A DNA stretch of 30,800 nt from JAIEPT01 sp038217425 (GTDB lineage Bacteria; Planctomycetota; Planctomycetia; Gemmatales; Gemmataceae), in contig JBBQPM010000074.1 of the NCBI GenBank assembly GCA_038217425.1, positions 1 through 30,800 on the forward strand, given 5' to 3'. The notes under the pieces are model-generated. The model did not search any database. It was not told where the DNA came from and saw nothing but the letters and a program-made list of their open reading frames with translations. Below are positions 16,150-24,880 of this stretch, piece after piece. Both the position numbers and the translations under genes were made by a program. Numbering within the stretch: position 1 is the stretch's first letter; every line of letters begins with the position of its first letter.

Positions 16150-17262
16150 ATGCGACTTCGTGGCCGACATTATTGCACGCAGCAGGTGATCGACGTCACC
16201 CTTGAGGATGGCGTCATCGTTCGTATCGATCCCGCCGAGGACATTGCGGACGCACCGTGGCTTGCGCCGGCGTTTTTCGATCTGCAAATCAACGGCTGCC
16301 ATGGCACCAGCTTCAACGCCCCCGATCTGACGCCGGACGGCATCCGGCACGTCGTCCACGTCTGCCGAAGCCACGGCATCAGCCAGCTTTTCCCGACGCT
16401 GATCACCGGCTCGTTCGACGCCCTCGCGCACGGCTTTCGCACACTGCATCAGGCGTGTGCCGAGGAACCGGAGTTGGCGCGCGCGATCGTCGGCTATCAT
16501 CTGGAAGGCCCGTACATTTCGCCGATCGACGGCCCGCGCGGCGCCCATCCCCGGGAACACGTCCGCGCGCCGAACTGGGACGAATTCCAGCGCTGGCAAG
16601 ACGCGGCCGGCGGCCGAATCCGTCTGGTGACGCTCGCCCCCGAACACGAAGGCGCCATCGCATTCATCACGAAACTGTCGCAGGCCCGCATCGTCGTCGC
16701 CTTGGGCCATACCAACGCGGCGCAGGACGACATTCGTGCCGCGATCGACGCCGGCGCCCGGCTTTCGACGCATCTGGGAAACGGCGCGCATGCCGTGCTG
16801 CCGAGGCATCCCAACTACATCTGGGAGCAACTCGCGGCCGACGAACTCTGGGCGAGCGTGATCGCCGACGGGCATCATCTGCCGGCCGCGGTCGTGAAGT
16901 GCATTGCGCGGGTGAAGACGCCGAGCCGAACGATCCTGACGTGCGACGCCGGTTCGCTCGCCGGTTCGCCGCCGGGCGTGTATCGGCAATGGGGTCAAGA
17001 GTTCGAGGTGTTACCGACGGGCAAGATCGTGGCGCCCGGGACGAGTTTCCTGGCGGGTTCATGGGATTTTACGGACGCCTGCGTGAGCCGGGCGGTCCGT
17101 TTGGCGGAAGTCAGTTTGGCCGACGCGATCGACATGGCGGGCGCCCGGCCGCGCGAATTGTGCGGCTTGCCGGGGGCGTCGCTGGAGGTCGGCAGCGCGG
17201 CGAATCTCATGACGTACGACTGGCAGGACGACGCGTTGACGGTGCGGAATTTGATCGGCTAA
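16150..17262 (+). CDS. nagA: N-acetylglucosamine-6-phosphate deacetylase-type amidohydrolase
   Basis: 370 residues from ATG 16150 with AAGGA at 16138-16142; the open frame runs back to 15922 over the divergent gene, so the later start is chosen. It belongs to the amidohydrolase superfamily. NagA features are FFDLQINGCHG (42-52), HLEGPY with Glu119, GHTNA with His187, STHLGNGAH with His208, ADGHHLP with His242, and TCDA with Asp266 as the catalytic aspartate. The reaction is removal of acetate from GlcNAc-6-phosphate, feeding amino-sugar breakdown or cell-wall recycling. The THLGNGAHAVLPRHPN segment differs from the THLFNAM of standard NagA, so a related N-acyl sugar substrate is possible. There is no nagB or transporter nearby. 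Its stop overlaps the stop of the converging small gene. Confidence 0.85.
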   Translation: MRLRGRHYCTQQVIDVTLEDGVIVRIDPAEDIADAPWLAPAFFDLQINGCHGTSFNAPDLTPDGIRHVVHVCRSHGISQLFPTLITGSFDALAHGFRTLHQACAEEPELARAIVGYHLEGPYISPIDGPRGAHPREHVRAPNWDEFQRWQDAAGGRIRLVTLAPEHEGAIAFITKLSQARIVVALGHTNAAQDDIRAAIDAGARLSTHLGNGAHAVLPRHPNYIWEQLAADELWASVIADGHHLPAAVVKCIARVKTPSRTILTCDAGSLAGSPPGVYRQWGQEFEVLPTGKIVAPGTSFLAGSWDFTDACVSRAVRLAEVSLADAIDMAGARPRELCGLPGASLEVGSAANLMTYDWQDDALTVRNLIG

Positions 17263-17495
17263 TTTGCCGCGGCTGCATCCGCCGTCGCTTCGAAAGTCAC
17301 GTCCGTAATCAGCATGCCGTCGAGCAAATCGTACGATCCGTCGCGATGAAAAACGACCACCGTGCGACCTTTCTCCGGCTGCGTGATGATGAAGTCGCGG
17401 CCGATGACCGGAATCCGCCTGCCATCGGCGATGTTGAGCATAAACGGTCGAAACGGAACGGCCATGATGGATCGCTTGAGTTCATCGAGTGCCAT
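17259..17495 (-). CDS. Small hypothetical protein of planctomycete type
   Basis: 78 residues from the ATG at 17493-17495 (complement), preceded by AAAGGG on the coding strand. The frame extends further upstream through the S9 peptidase end but that part reads as non-coding. The sequence has MALDELKRSIMAVPFRPF, then ADGRRIPVIGRDF and two more strand-like segments (RTVVVFHRDGSYDLLD). Short proteins of this pattern (a LDEL helix, PFRPF, ADGR) are common in planctomycetes and have no known function. The TAG stop shares bases with the nagA TAA (17259-17262), so the two genes converge without any gap. Confidence 0.65.
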   Translation of the reverse strand: MALDELKRSIMAVPFRPFMLNIADGRRIPVIGRDFIITQPEKGRTVVVFHRDGSYDLLDGMLITDVTFEATADAAAAN

Positions 17496-17542
17496 GGCAA
17501 CCCTTTCTTTACGCCGGTCACATGAAATCATTGTACGACGAT

Positions 17543-19648
17543 TCACCAGCCGATGCAACACGGACACCCCTTCATCGGCCACGGCGCGGCACTCGCCGTC
17601 GTCTGCGACCGCGTGTCCCAACCGGCGCTCGACGTCTTGGTGGGCGCCGGGAGGCCGTAGTCCAGCTCGAGCTTCGGCATGTCGCCGCCGGGGCCTTGCA
17701 GGTAGTGCTCCATCCATTGCAGCAGGCGCAGATTGTAATCGAGCCGCGTCGCCGCTCGGCGGTTGCCGTGCCCTTCGCCGGGGTACAGCACGAGACGCAC
17801 CGGGGCTTTGCCGCGAACCTTGAGATGCCGATAAAGTTCCAGCGATTGCGACGGATGGACGCGCGGATCATTCTTGCCGTGGACGATTAAGAGCGGCGTC
17901 TTGTGCTTCTCGACGTGGTAGACGGGGCTGCTCTTGAGGAAGTAATCCCAGTCTTCCCAGAGCCACTTGCGATGATGGACGAGGTTCATCTCGTAGGGGA
18001 TATCCGTAGTGCCGCTGCACGAGATCCAGTCGCTGACGCCGACGAACATGACGCCCGCGGCGAAGCGTTCGGAGTAATACGTCGCCCCCCAGGCGGTGGC
18101 GTAGCCGCCGTAAGAGCCGCCGGTGATGCCAACTTTCTTGGTATCGACGAGTCCAATCTTGACGAGATGATCGACGCCGTCGACGAGGTCGTCGAACTCC
18201 TTGCCGGCGGCTTCTTTTTGGCCCTTCATGGAGAACTCGACGCCGTAGCCGGTGGAGCCGCGATAGTTGGGGTAGAAGACCGCCATCCCCTTCGCCGCCG
18301 CGACCTGGCCGAGCGAGTGATACGCGGTGAGCCAGCCGTTGGAGTAGTGCGCCTCGGGCCCGCCGTGCACGGTGAGGACGAGGGGATAGCGCTCGCCCTT
18401 CTTTTCGTTGAGCGGGCGAATGAGGACGCCTTCGAGTTCGAGGCCGTCGCGGGCCTTGTACTTGACGACTTCTTGTTTTGCGAACTTCATTTTGCGGAGC
18501 CAGGGGTTGCTGTCGGTGAGGCGCACGACCTCATCCGAAATGTCATCGAACAAGTACGCCTCAGGGGGATGATCTTTGGTCTGCCCGATAAATGCATACT
18601 TTCGGCCAACCGGTCGGGTTGTGGAGATGTTGCTCACCAGAATCGATTCTGGTATGGGATACGGCCCTGGTCCCTCTACCATACCGAAGAGCGTGCGAAC
18701 CCCGTCTGATGCCTGAAAATCAAGGCCAACAGCACTCCAGGCGATAGACTCGACATGAAGTCGCTCGTCTTGCTTATCCAAGACGTCCTTGCCTTTCCCC
18801 GTACCTACCTCATAGACCCACAACCGGCCCTCTTTCGGATCGTACTTGTCTGCGCCCGTGACGATCGCCAGTTTCTTGCCATCGGGCGACCATGCGATTT
18901 GGCCGAGCTTGCCGGGGTTCTTGAGATCGGTCGCCTTCCCCGTCTTTAGATCGACGATGTGGAGCTTGCGAAACATGATGTGCTCGTCGATGAGCGCGTT
19001 GGGCGCCAGGGCGACGGCGAGCTTGTCCTCCTTCGGATTCCACTGCAACTCCGACGCGTTGCCTTCGAGCTTGAGTTTCGTCGCCGGCTTCTCGTCGTCC
19101 AGCGTGTCGATCCAGACGCGCGTGAGCGGATCGGCTTCCTCGTAAATCTCCTGGTTGAAGCCTTGATCTTGCAGCGCCTTAGTCGCCTTGTTGGGAGCGT
19201 CCGTTGCCAGGAACGCGACGCGTTTACCGTCGCCGGAGAAGCTGTAGCTCTGAATGTCGGTCGAATGCGCCACGAGTTTGCGCGCTTCGCCGCCGCGCGT
19301 CGGGATGACGTAGAGACTGCGCGTGTCGTCCTTCTCGCGTTTGGTGAGGAAGGCGATGCTCTTGCCGTCCACGGTCCACGTTAGGGCGCCGACGTTTACC
19401 GGCCCGGTGACGAACGGCGTGGAGTTGCCCGCCTTGTCGACGACGTGCAACTCCGCCCATGCGGGGCCGTCCTTTTCCTTCGGCAAATTCCGCGGCACGG
19501 ACAGGACATAAGCGACCTGCGAACCGTCCGGCGCGATGACGGCCTCGGTGACGACGCGCAGCTTCGCGACATGCTGCGGCGTAAAGACGTCGTCCTGAGC
19601 CGCGGCGGCGATGGGGAAGAGTACGAGAAAAGTAGTGGCAAGGCGCAT
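17543..19648 (-). CDS. Secreted S9-family prolyl oligopeptidase / acylaminoacyl peptidase-like
   Basis: 701 residues from the ATG at 19646-19648, preceded by GAGG on the coding strand. A longer frame to 19702 is possible but has no ribosome site. The signal peptide is MRLATTFLVLFPIAAAAQD. Residues about 30-390 are beta-propeller repeats (VAYVLSVP, LTWTVDGKSIAFL, IAWSPDGKKLAIV). The alpha/beta hydrolase domain follows from about 400: TVHGGPEAHYSNG, YRGSTGYG, GGSYGGYA with Ser512, HGKNDPRV with Asp594 and GEGHGNR with His627, a full catalytic triad. It probably degrades peptides in the periplasm. After LDYGL the last 30 or so residues, ending GCPCCIGW, look unlike the family. It is followed by the small gene at 17259-17495 in the same direction. 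Confidence 0.9.
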   Translation of the reverse strand: MRLATTFLVLFPIAAAAQDDVFTPQHVAKLRVVTEAVIAPDGSQVAYVLSVPRNLPKEKDGPAWAELHVVDKAGNSTPFVTGPVNVGALTWTVDGKSIAFLTKREKDDTRSLYVIPTRGGEARKLVAHSTDIQSYSFSGDGKRVAFLATDAPNKATKALQDQGFNQEIYEEADPLTRVWIDTLDDEKPATKLKLEGNASELQWNPKEDKLAVALAPNALIDEHIMFRKLHIVDLKTGKATDLKNPGKLGQIAWSPDGKKLAIVTGADKYDPKEGRLWVYEVGTGKGKDVLDKQDERLHVESIAWSAVGLDFQASDGVRTLFGMVEGPGPYPIPESILVSNISTTRPVGRKYAFIGQTKDHPPEAYLFDDISDEVVRLTDSNPWLRKMKFAKQEVVKYKARDGLELEGVLIRPLNEKKGERYPLVLTVHGGPEAHYSNGWLTAYHSLGQVAAAKGMAVFYPNYRGSTGYGVEFSMKGQKEAAGKEFDDLVDGVDHLVKIGLVDTKKVGITGGSYGGYATAWGATYYSERFAAGVMFVGVSDWISCSGTTDIPYEMNLVHHRKWLWEDWDYFLKSSPVYHVEKHKTPLLIVHGKNDPRVHPSQSLELYRHLKVRGKAPVRLVLYPGEGHGNRRAATRLDYNLRLLQWMEHYLQGPGGDMPKLELDYGLPAPTKTSSAGWDTRSQTTASAAPWPMKGCPCCIGW

Positions 19649-19685
19649 GCGGGATCCTCGGGAATAAATGGAGCGAGGAGGCGGA

Positions 19686-19913
19686 CTAAACATTCTTGGC
19701 AAGAACGGATTTGGCTTTCGCCTGAAAGATCGCGATAAACTCGCTGGCCATCACGTAGGTCTCATACTCGCGCCGCTCCTCGGCCGACATCGTTCCTTCG
19801 TTGCACTTCTCGGCCAATTTGGCGACGCGTGCCTGGGTTTTTCGATTGGCCTTGATGCCGATTACCGGTTCGAGCAGGCTTTCCAAAACGTGGGTATGGG
19901 TTGACGTAGCCAT
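19686..19913 (-). CDS. Small hypothetical protein, helical
   Basis: 75 residues, ATG at 19911-19913 (complement). It has VLESLLEPVIGIKANRKTQARV, AEKCNEGTMSAEERREYETYV and a closing FIAIFQAKAKSVLAKNV. It is charged, all-helical in look, without signal or membrane segment. Similar short proteins with a GTxxxEERxEYExYV core are frequent in planctomycetes and cyanobacteria as unnamed families. I know no function. There is no ribosome site, but a TATAGT lies just before the start, so the mRNA may be leaderless. It lies 37 bases before the S9 gene in the same direction and may be co-transcribed. Confidence 0.7.
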   Translation of the reverse strand: MATSTHTHVLESLLEPVIGIKANRKTQARVAKLAEKCNEGTMSAEERREYETYVMASEFIAIFQAKAKSVLAKNV

Positions 19914-19919
19914 GGCGGT

Positions 19920-19925
19920 ACTATA
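19920..19925 (-). promoter_or_regulatory. Possible -10 element (TATAGT) almost touching a start codon
   Basis: On the minus strand TATAGT ends 6 bases before the ATG at 19913, so a transcript from it would start at or near the A of ATG. No good -35 box is seen at 16-18 bases further upstream. It supports a leaderless message for the small gene, weakly. Confidence 0.25.
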
Positions 19926-19993
19926 TCAGAGAACCGCGGAAGTTTCGAGTATGCTCTCTGCATAAGACATTCACGGATTGAGAACCCACTGCC

Positions 19994-21691
19994 ATGCTGC
20001 GCGAACTCGCCGTCCAGAATCTGGCGCTGCTCGAAGATCTACGGGTCGAACTCCAGCCCGGCTTCTGCGCCTGGACCGGCGAGACCGGCGCGGGCAAAAC
20101 GCTGCTCCTTCAGGCCCTCGGTCTCCTCCTGGGCGAACGCGCCGGCGTCGACCTCATCCGCGACGGCGCCGACGAACTTCGCATCGTCGGCCGATTCGAA
20201 CTCACCAAGCCCTCGCTGCGTCAGGCGGTCGAAGACGTCCTGCAATACAAACTCGACGACGAACAACTCCTGCTCATGCGCCGTCTCAACCGCCAGGGCC
20301 GAGGAGCCGCGTACGTCAACGATCAACCCGTCACGCTCGCGCTGCTCAAAAACCTCAGCCCGCTCCTCATCGACATTCATGGTCAACGCGAAAGCCAGGC
20401 GTTGCTCGACGGCGCCTACCAACTCCGCATGCTCGACGCCTTCGGCGATCTCGACGGTCTACGTTCCGAGTATGAACGCTGGGCGAGCGAGGTTCGTACT
20501 CTCCGCAAACAGATCGCCGATATCGATGCTGATCGGCAGAAGCGCTTGCGCGAACTGAATCTCATTCGCTTCGAAATGGAAGAACTCGACAAGGCCCAGC
20601 TCATCCCCGGCGAGGCGACCGACCTCGCCGTTCAGCGGCAGAAACTGGTGCACGCCCAGGCGCTGTTCGATTTCGCCCAGGCCGGCTGTCAGCGTCTCTA
20701 CGACGACGACGGCGCCGTCTACGAAGTTCTTGCGAAACTTCAGCGCGATGCCGAGCACTTCGCGAAAATCGACCCCGATCTCGCCGACATCGGTCAGCGC
20801 TTGCTCGGCTTGGCCGAGGACGCAAAGGATCTCGCCCAGTCGCTACGTCCCTGGACCAACGCGTCGGCTGCCGACCCAGAGCGCATTGAGGAGATCGAGG
20901 CGCGTTACCAGCTTCTGCGCCGGCTGGAAGCGAAGTACGCCAAGAAGATCGAGGAACTGATCGAGTATCGTCAAACGCTGGGGGCGCAGGAAGCGGCGCT
21001 CGCGGGTAAGGAGGAAGACCGCGGTACGCTCGAACAGACGCTGTCCGAGTCGTTCGCGAAGCTACGTTCGGCGGGTGAGAAGCTGTCGAAGGAGCGTGCG
21101 AAGTCGGCGAAGAAGTTCGCGTCGGCGGTGCAGAAGGAGTTGGCGGACCTGAGTATGCCCGACGCGGTGCTGGGCGCGGAATTGACGCTCACGCCGTTGG
21201 GCGCGGATCCGCTGTCGGCCGACGTGCCGAGTCTGGGACTGGAGGGGCTCGAGTTGATGCTGTCGGCCAACGTCGGCGAATCGGCGCGGCCGTTGCGCAA
21301 AGTCGCCAGCGGCGGCGAAATGTCGCGCACTATGCTCGCCCTTAAAACGGTGCTCGCCTCCGCGGACCCCATTGGCACGCTGGTCTTCGACGAGATCGAC
21401 GCCAACGTCGGCGGCCGACTCGGCGATGTCCTGGGCCTGAAGCTTGCGAGGCTCTCCAAGACGCATCAGGTCATCTGCGTCACCCATTTGCCGCAGGTCG
21501 CCAGTTACGCCCCGAATCAGTGGACCATCCGCAAAACCAAGAAGGGCAAGCGGACGGTGACGAGCATCGATTGGCTCGAGGGGAACGAGCGTCTGGAGGA
21601 GTTGGCGAGCATGTTACGCGGCTCCTCGCGCGGCGAAACGACCCGGCAAGAAGCCGAGGCGATGCTCAAGGCGGCGCAGAAGAAGTGGTAA
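19994..21691 (+). CDS. recN: DNA repair protein RecN
   Basis: 565 residues, ATG 19994, weak ribosome site. RecN is an SMC-like ATPase used in double-strand break repair and recombination. The sequence shows the N-terminal LRELAVQNLALLEDL and Walker A GETGAGKT (29-36). IDIHGQRESQALLD follows at about 120-135. Two long charged helical stretches then form the coiled coil (about 150-240 and 280-370). At the end come the signature VASGGEMSRTMLALK, the Walker B LVFDEIDANVGG and the His segment CVTHLPQVASYA. Length is normal for RecN. It lies alone, and its stop is one base from the stop of the converging Uma2 gene. Confidence 0.95.
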   Translation: MLRELAVQNLALLEDLRVELQPGFCAWTGETGAGKTLLLQALGLLLGERAGVDLIRDGADELRIVGRFELTKPSLRQAVEDVLQYKLDDEQLLLMRRLNRQGRGAAYVNDQPVTLALLKNLSPLLIDIHGQRESQALLDGAYQLRMLDAFGDLDGLRSEYERWASEVRTLRKQIADIDADRQKRLRELNLIRFEMEELDKAQLIPGEATDLAVQRQKLVHAQALFDFAQAGCQRLYDDDGAVYEVLAKLQRDAEHFAKIDPDLADIGQRLLGLAEDAKDLAQSLRPWTNASAADPERIEEIEARYQLLRRLEAKYAKKIEELIEYRQTLGAQEAALAGKEEDRGTLEQTLSESFAKLRSAGEKLSKERAKSAKKFASAVQKELADLSMPDAVLGAELTLTPLGADPLSADVPSLGLEGLELMLSANVGESARPLRKVASGGEMSRTMLALKTVLASADPIGTLVFDEIDANVGGRLGDVLGLKLARLSKTHQVICVTHLPQVASYAPNQWTIRKTKKGKRTVTSIDWLEGNERLEELASMLRGSSRGETTRQEAEAMLKAAQKKW

Positions 21692-21692
21692 A

Positions 21693-22265
21693 TCACGCTT
21701 CGAAGAATCGACGTACTTGCACCGCAAATCCAGGCAACACGCCCGGCAGCGTCAAGGTTTGCTCCGCCGTCAACGTTTCTGCCGGCAGATCGTCGCGATA
21801 GACGGCAGCCGTCATTCGCTCGGGATCGAGCACGCAGACGGCCCTCACGCCGGCGTTCAGATATTCCGCCACCTTGGCAAGAATGTTCGTCCAGCGATCG
21901 TAACGAGATTTGACTTCGAAGACGAGATCCGGCGCGACGGAAGGATATCCCCACTGCTTGATGGCTTCCATCGGCAAGCGTTCGAAACTGTAGTAAGAAA
22001 CGTCCGCTCCGCGCAAACTATCTGGATCTCGTTCCGTAATGACGCCCGAGTCGTTGCTCGCGACGGATCCGCATTTTCGTTCTTCCACGAATTGATTCAG
22101 AAGAAAGACAACTCGGGAGCACACGTAGCCATGCCAGGGATTAGCCGGATTCACGACCACGATCCTTCCTCGAACCAACTCGGTCGGTTGATCGGTAGCG
22201 GGTAGCGCCAGGTACTCGTCGATCGTCAGCAAACGTTCCGGAGCCAGCGTGTCAGCAGTCGCCAT
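21693..22265 (-). CDS. Uma2-family (DUF820) PD-(D/E)XK nuclease-fold protein
   Basis: 190 residues from the ATG at 22263-22265, with GGGAG upstream on the coding strand; an 11-residue longer form (22298) lacks support. The Uma2 pattern is clear: LTIDEYLALP, TELVRGRIVVV, HGYVCSRVVFLLNQFV, GVITERDPDSLRGADVSYYS, APDLVFEVKSRYD with the Asp and ExK of the nuclease core, and VRAVCVLDPERM. These proteins are abundant in cyanobacteria and planctomycetes and their role is unknown; a nuclease activity is inferred from the fold only. It converges with recN and diverges from the alpha/beta hydrolase. Confidence 0.9.
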   Translation of the reverse strand: MATADTLAPERLLTIDEYLALPATDQPTELVRGRIVVVNPANPWHGYVCSRVVFLLNQFVEERKCGSVASNDSGVITERDPDSLRGADVSYYSFERLPMEAIKQWGYPSVAPDLVFEVKSRYDRWTNILAKVAEYLNAGVRAVCVLDPERMTAAVYRDDLPAETLTAEQTLTLPGVLPGFAVQVRRFFEA

Positions 22266-22289
22266 GTGAATCTCCCAGTTTCTTTCGCC

Positions 22290-22295
22290 ATTATA
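22290..22295 (-). promoter_or_regulatory. Possible -10 element (TATAAT) for the Uma2 gene
   Basis: On the minus strand a perfect TATAAT lies 24 bases before the ATG at 22265. At 18 bases further upstream is TTCGAG, which matches three of six -35 positions. Confidence 0.35.
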
Positions 22296-22365
22296 CAATG
22301 ATCCAGGCCGCTACTCGAAGATTCCTCCCGTCAATATCGCCTTTCCATTCTCCAGGAGCATTCTC

Positions 22366-23322
22366 ATGAAACGCAGTCTCGCAGCTTTGTTGACCGTGGC
22401 CGTCGTGTTGAGCCTGATCGGCGTCAGCAGTCAGGGCCAAGAGAAGAAAGTCGAAAAGAAGGTCGAGAAGAAGCCGCCGATGCCTTCGCAGCCGGCGACG
22501 CATGCAAAGGTGGCGTACGGCAAACACGAACGTCAGGTGCTCGACTTCTACCAGGCGGAGTCCAAGACGCCGACGCCGCTCGTCGTGTTCATTCACGGCG
22601 GCAGTTGGACGGGGGGCGATAAAGACCGCGTCGGCAGCGTCAAGCCGTATATGGACGCGGGCATCTCGGTCGCGTCCATTAATTATCGTTACGTGACCAA
22701 CGGGGTTCAGGAAAAGATCATGCCGCCGGTCAAGGCGCCGCTGGAGGACGCTGCCCGCGCGGTGCAGTTCCTCCGCTCCAAGGCCGCCGAGTGGAACATC
22801 GACAAGAAAAAGGTCGGCCTCACCGGCGGCTCCGCAGGCGCCTGCTCCTCGCTTTGGCTCGCCTTCCACGATGACCTGGCCGACCCCAAGAGCGACGATC
22901 CCATCGCCCGTGAATCGACCCGCGTCGCGTGCGCCGCCGTCAGCGGCGCCCAGACTTCGCTCGATCCCAAACAACTGCGCGAATGGCTCCCCAACTACAT
23001 TTACGGCTCCCATGCCTTCGGTCTCAAGGGATTCCAGGAACTGTACGAAAAGCGCGAGATGGTTCTCCCCTGGATCAAAGAATATTCGCCCATCGAGCAC
23101 GTCACCAAAGACGATCCGCCGATCGGACTTTACTACGGCGGCGTCGCCGGCGCCAAGGTCGGCGAGGAACATCCCGATCCGACGCATTCGCCGATCATGG
23201 GCGTCAAACTCGCGGAGAAACTGCGGAGCGTGGGCGTCGACGTGGTGCTTTCGCGCACCGGAAGCGTCGATTCGATGTTCCCCACCCCGGCCTCGTTCCT
23301 GATCGATCGCCTGAAGAAGTGA
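22366..23322 (+). CDS. Secreted alpha/beta hydrolase (BD-FAE / esterase-lipase-like)
   Basis: 318 residues, ATG 22366 with AGGAG at 22354-22358. The signal peptide is MKRSLAALLTVAVVLSLIG. A lysine-rich stretch then repeats EKKVEKKVEKK (about 26-37). The esterase core has FIHGGSWTGGDKD (75-87, the oxyanion HGG) and GLTGGSAGACSS with Ser156 as nucleophile. At the end the usual HGxxD and the GH with catalytic histidine are not evident. The region reads PIGLYYGGVAGAKVGEEHP, DPTHSPIMGVKLAEKL and LSRTGSVDSMFP. The enzyme may use displaced residues, or may be inactive. A likely role is ester cleavage on an extracytoplasmic substrate. A perfect 30-bp hairpin follows. Confidence 0.8.
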   Translation: MKRSLAALLTVAVVLSLIGVSSQGQEKKVEKKVEKKPPMPSQPATHAKVAYGKHERQVLDFYQAESKTPTPLVVFIHGGSWTGGDKDRVGSVKPYMDAGISVASINYRYVTNGVQEKIMPPVKAPLEDAARAVQFLRSKAAEWNIDKKKVGLTGGSAGACSSLWLAFHDDLADPKSDDPIARESTRVACAAVSGAQTSLDPKQLREWLPNYIYGSHAFGLKGFQELYEKREMVLPWIKEYSPIEHVTKDDPPIGLYYGGVAGAKVGEEHPDPTHSPIMGVKLAEKLRSVGVDVVLSRTGSVDSMFPTPASFLIDRLKK

Positions 23323-23348
23323 GTTCATTTTCCGCAAGAAGGGTCGAT

Positions 23349-23413
23349 TTTCCGAGCCGGAAGCGTTAGCGACGATCTTGCGTAGATCGTCGCTAACGCT
23401 TCCGGCTCGGAAA
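23349..23413. terminator. Perfect 30-bp-stem hairpin between convergent genes
   Basis: Arms 23349-23378 and 23384-23413 are fully complementary, with a 5-base loop TGCGT. The left arm contains CCGAGCCGGAAGCGTTAGCG. It lies between the stops of the hydrolase (23322) and of the NtrC-type regulator (23424), so it can serve both strands as a terminator; TTTT and AAAA runs at its edges help in each direction. The sequence also looks like a dispersed repeat type. Confidence 0.75.
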
Positions 23414-23423
23414 GACCTCTGGC

Positions 23424-24839
23424 TCATCCCGCGTTCTTGGCTCGCTCCTCTTCCCACTGGTTGAGCTTGTTGTACAGCGTCTTGAGGACGATGCCGAGTT
23501 CGGTGGCGGCGGCGGGCTTGTTCCCCTTGTGCTTCTCCAGCACCTTCATGATGTGATCCATCTCGATCTCTTTGAGAGTCTTGGCGCCCGTGGGCGGCGG
23601 CGGGCGCATCTCCGCGTGCCGGGTCAGCGACAGCGTGGGCCGATCGCCCGGCTTCACGCGCAGGTGGTGCGGCAAATGTTCCGTAAGGATTTCGCCCCCC
23701 CCGGCGAGGATCCAGGCGTGCTCCATGACGTTGGACATCTCGCGCACGTTGCCGGGCCATTCGTACTCGAGCAGCGTATCGATCGCCTCGGGCGAAAGCA
23801 GTTTGCTGACGACCTCGACGGGCCGTTTGGCGGTGCGGGCCAGGAGGTGCTTGGCAAGTTCCGGGATGTCAGGCCGACGTTCGCGCATGGGGGGCATGCG
23901 GATCTCGAACGTGTTGATGCGGAAGTAGAGATCCTCGCGAAACTCCTCCGTCTGCACCATGTCGCGCAGGTCGCGGTTCGTGGCGCAGATGATGCGGACG
24001 TCGACGATGAACGGCTCGGTTTCGCCCAGCCTACGAATTTCCCCGGACTCGAGAAAGCGTAGGAGTTTCACCTGAATGTTCTTGTTGAGTTCGCCGACTT
24101 CGTCGAGGAACAGGGTGCCGCCGTCGGCGACTTCAAAGAGGCCCTTGTGATCGCGGTCGGCGCCAGTGAATGCGCCGCGGCGATGGCCGAAGAGTTCGCT
24201 CTCGACGAGATTTTCGGACAGGGCGCCGCAGTTGACGGGGACGAAGGGCATGTCGGCGCGTTTGCTTTTTTGGTAGATGGTGCGAGCGGCGAGTTCCTTG
24301 CCGGTGCCGGTTTCGCCGAGGATCAGTGCGGTGGTGTCGGTCGGGGCGATGGTGTTGATGAGCCGATGGACCGACGCCATGGCCGGGGCGTAGCCGACGA
24401 GGATACTGGGGCCCTCGGCGGCCTGCACGCGGGTTTGCAGGGCGAGGTTCTTGTGGCGCAGTTCGCGTTTCTCGACGACCTTGCGCAGAATCGTTTCGAT
24501 CTGCGTGAGCTTGCACGGCTTGGTGATGTAGTCGAATGCCCCGAGGCGGACGGCCTCGATGGCGGTCTCGACGCTGGCGTGGCCGGTCATAAGGATGACT
24601 TCGGTCTCGGGCGAAACTTGTTTGATTTGCTCGAGAACTTCGATGCCGTTGAGGCCCGGCATACGCAGATCGAGGATGGCGGCGTCGAACTTGCCCTGCG
24701 CGAGTTCCTTGACCGCCGCCCGCCCGTCGGGGCAGACGGTGACGGTGTGCCCCAGGCGCGGGAGTTCCGACCGCATGAATTCCTGGAGCGAACGTTCGTC
24801 GTCCGCGAACAGCATGCGTAGACTTTTCAGCGAAGCCAT
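23424..24839 (-). CDS. NtrC-family sigma-54-dependent response regulator
   Basis: 471 residues, ATG at 24837-24839 (complement), with GGGGA upstream on the coding strand. Three domains are visible. The receiver (1-120) has Asp13/Asp14, phosphoacceptor Asp57 in ILDLRMPG and Lys in YITKPCK. The AAA+ domain (about 145-385) has Walker A GETGTGKE (175-182), GAFTGA (222-227), which contacts sigma-54, and Walker B GTLFLDE (241-247). The Fis-type helix-turn-helix at the end contains GNKPAAATELGIVLKTLYNKL. When phosphorylated such proteins activate sigma-54 promoters. The sensor kinase gene lies just upstream in the same direction and is the likely partner. No sigma-54 promoter was found in the window, so the targets are unknown. 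Confidence 0.95.
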   Translation of the reverse strand: MASLKSLRMLFADDERSLQEFMRSELPRLGHTVTVCPDGRAAVKELAQGKFDAAILDLRMPGLNGIEVLEQIKQVSPETEVILMTGHASVETAIEAVRLGAFDYITKPCKLTQIETILRKVVEKRELRHKNLALQTRVQAAEGPSILVGYAPAMASVHRLINTIAPTDTTALILGETGTGKELAARTIYQKSKRADMPFVPVNCGALSENLVESELFGHRRGAFTGADRDHKGLFEVADGGTLFLDEVGELNKNIQVKLLRFLESGEIRRLGETEPFIVDVRIICATNRDLRDMVQTEEFREDLYFRINTFEIRMPPMRERRPDIPELAKHLLARTAKRPVEVVSKLLSPEAIDTLLEYEWPGNVREMSNVMEHAWILAGGGEILTEHLPHHLRVKPGDRPTLSLTRHAEMRPPPPTGAKTLKEIEMDHIMKVLEKHKGNKPAAATELGIVLKTLYNKLNQWEEERAKNAG

Positions 24840-24880
24840 GATCTCGTCCCCTGCTCGAGCGAACTTAGAATTCCGTTACT

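Noticed and set aside
22291..23760. 489-residue open frame on the minus strand
   Set aside because: It runs antisense through the hydrolase gene, across the hairpin and into the regulator gene in another frame.
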